From Polaromonas sp. (lineage in GTDB: Bacteria > Pseudomonadota > Gammaproteobacteria > Burkholderiales > Burkholderiaceae_C): a stretch of 6,451 nt of DNA. Every line of letters starts with the position of its first letter. Position 1 is the stretch's first letter. The position numbers and the translations under genes were made by a program. Shown piece after piece: positions 5,042 to 6,451 of this stretch. The notes beneath the pieces are model-generated. The model was not told where the DNA came from. It was given only the letters and a program-made list of their open reading frames with translations, and did no database searches. Location: NCBI GenBank assembly GCA_023259235.1, contig JAHFQQ010000203.1:1-6451 (forward strand), read 5' to 3'.

Positions 5042-6451
5042 CTACAAGCTCAGGCGCACCCGCAAACCACGTCTGCCGCGGAAATCCGCCCCTGCGTGGT
5101 TGTCATGCAGCTCAAGCTGCGAATGATGGACCCGGGCAATTTCGTCGGCGATGGCCAGCCCCAGGCCATTGCCCTCGCCCGCCGTGCCGCGCAGCCGGTA
5201 AAAGCGCTGCAAGGCCTTGGCGCGCTCGGCCGCGGCAATGCCAGGGCCATCGTCTTCCACTTCCAGGAATACCCCGAAAAGCTTGTCAGGCATGTCATCG
5301 CCCACCCTGTGAGGCGTGGCCTGAGGGGCAGGAAGAGGGCCGCAGCGCAGCGTGACGGTGCCGCCGGGCTGGGTGTACTTGACGGCGTTATCCAGCAGAT
5401 TGCACAGCAACTCGCGCAGCAGCCACTCGTGACCGTTGGCCTGCGCGGGCTGGGCCTCAAGCCCCAAGTCGATGCCCTTGCGCGCAGCCGCATCCAGGTA
5501 CAACGGCAAAATCGACTCGCACAGGTCTTTCAGGTCCACCCACTGCGTTGACTGGGCTGCCACGGCCGAGGCGTCGGCGCGCGACAGGGCCAGCAACTGA
5601 TTGGCAAGCTGCGAGGTGCGCCGCGTGGCGCTGCGCAGGTGGATGATTTTCTCGGCCGAAAGCGTGACGCTGCCAGCCTCGCCCGGAGCCTGCACGGCCT
5701 GCGCCGCCTGGGCCCAGGCTTCAACCTGCGACTGCAGGCCCGCCAGCGGCGTGCGCAACTGGTGCGCGGCGTCGGCGACAAAGCGGCGCTGCCCCTCCGC
5801 CTGGTCATTGACCAGGCGAAACAGGCGGTTCAGCGCACTCACCAGCGGCCGCACCTCGGATGGCGTGGTGAGCGGGTCGATCGCGCTCAGGTCGCGCGGG
5901 CTGCGCCGCGCCACGGCATCTTTCAGATCGAGCAGCGGCTTGAGTGCCCGGGTCACGGCCCAATTGATCGCAAACCCGCCCGCCAGCACCAGCAGGAAAT
6001 TGGGTAGCAGCACCTTGAACATGATCGAGCTGACCCATTGCTGGCGCGGGTCCGAGCCGTCGGCCAACTGCACAATCAGCTCGCCGGCCGCGGTACTGAC
6101 GCGCTGCGTTGCGATGCGGTAAATGACGCCGTGGTCCTCCATGCTGTGGAACTCGGGCTCATAGGTGGCCGGTATATCCCCGACGATCCAGGGCTCCCCC
6201 GCAAGAAATCCGCCGCCCGAGCTTGATATACGAAAGCCGACAGCGCTACTGCGTCCCCTGAGGAAGTCCTGCACTGCCGGTGCCAGCAACATGGCAGGCG
6301 AGCTGTTTGGCGCCAGGCCGGGCGCCACCACGGAGTCGGCCAGCAGCGGAATCAGCCGCGACAGTTGCTGGTCCTTTTGCAGCGCCACGTTGCCGGCCGT
6401 CTGGTAGGCAAAAAAGATGTTCAACAAGGCAAGAAAGCCCAGCGGCAGCAG
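5042..6451 (-). CDS. TctE/QseC-like two-component sensor histidine kinase (N-terminus beyond window)
   Basis: An inner-membrane sensor kinase; 469 residues are visible and the frame stays open to the right edge. A TTG at 6427 could be read as a start but falls inside the first membrane segment, so the gene is taken as cut by the window. In visible numbering: the end of membrane helix 1 (LLPLGFLALLNIFFAY, 1-16); a periplasmic region of about 120 residues resembling the 2CSK_N sensor domain; membrane helix 2 (about 145-166); a HAMP linker (about 167-215); the phosphoacceptor box FVADAAHQLRTPLAGLQ with His230; then the ATPase domain with N box NLLDNAVKY (351-359), G1 box EDDGPGI (399-405), RFYRL (416-420) and G2 box GNGLGLAIADEI (427-438). 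All catalytic motifs are intact. TctE-type kinases usually sit downstream of their response regulator gene, which would be beyond the right edge. The ligand is unknown; tricarboxylates are known for TctE itself, but no transporter is seen here. Confidence 0.9.
   Translation of the reverse strand: MLPLGFLALLNIFFAYQTAGNVALQKDQQLSRLIPLLADSVVAPGLAPNSSPAMLLAPAVQDFLRGRSSAVGFRISSSGGGFLAGEPWIVGDIPATYEPEFHSMEDHGVIYRIATQRVSTAAGELIVQLADGSDPRQQWVSSIMFKVLLPNFLLVLAGGFAINWAVTRALKPLLDLKDAVARRSPRDLSAIDPLTTPSEVRPLVSALNRLFRLVNDQAEGQRRFVADAAHQLRTPLAGLQSQVEAWAQAAQAVQAPGEAGSVTLSAEKIIHLRSATRRTSQLANQLLALSRADASAVAAQSTQWVDLKDLCESILPLYLDAAARKGIDLGLEAQPAQANGHEWLLRELLCNLLDNAVKYTQPGGTVTLRCGPLPAPQATPHRVGDDMPDKLFGVFLEVEDDGPGIAAAERAKALQRFYRLRGTAGEGNGLGLAIADEIARVHHSQLELHDNHAGADFRGRRGLRVRLSL

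Noticed and set aside
6425..6427. TTG as the start codon of the histidine kinase
   Set aside because: The frame stays open to the window edge and the upstream residues LLPLGFLA extend the first membrane helix, so the true start is outside the window.

Overview
The window looks like a chromosomal fragment from a betaproteobacterium of the order Burkholderiales, probably a Comamonadaceae-type genome. That placement rests on the GC-rich coding style, on a SlmA with a Pro/Ala-rich N-terminal tail, and on the order TetR regulator, acyl-CoA dehydrogenase, DUF2147 protein, 3-hydroxyacyl-CoA dehydrogenase. No database search was run. All seven supported genes lie on the minus strand, so transcription runs from right to left. 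I see no RNA gene, transposon, CRISPR array, phage gene or attachment site.

Right part (6451 to 4230): a TctE-like sensor histidine kinase whose N-terminus is cut by the window edge, a 161-base gap with a candidate promoter, then slmA, the TetR-fold nucleoid occlusion factor that holds back FtsZ ring assembly over unsegregated DNA. Middle (4229 to 3231): a 114-base AT-rich gap with overlapping inverted repeats and an extended -10 box, then a fumarylacetoacetate hydrolase (FAH) family enzyme followed by a hairpin plus T-run that looks like an intrinsic terminator.

Left part (3203 to 1): a separate transcription unit. A candidate promoter and a prominent nested palindrome precede a TetR-family repressor gene. 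It is followed at short distances (16, 30 and 33 bases) by a 598-residue acyl-CoA dehydrogenase, a small exported DUF2147 protein, and the first 17 codons of a FadB-like 3-hydroxyacyl-CoA dehydrogenase that continues beyond the window. This reads as a fatty-acid (or other acyl-CoA) beta-oxidation operon, probably autoregulated by the TetR protein. The dehydrogenase makes the trans-2-enoyl-CoA and the FadB-like enzyme handles the later hydration/oxidation steps.

Most of the window is ordinary metabolic and housekeeping DNA. The points most worth a second look are the nested operator-like palindrome, the exported DUF2147 protein inside a cytoplasmic beta-oxidation operon, the mutually exclusive hairpins upstream of the FAH gene, and substitutions in SlmA at positions reported to contact FtsZ. 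I found no convincing undescribed system.
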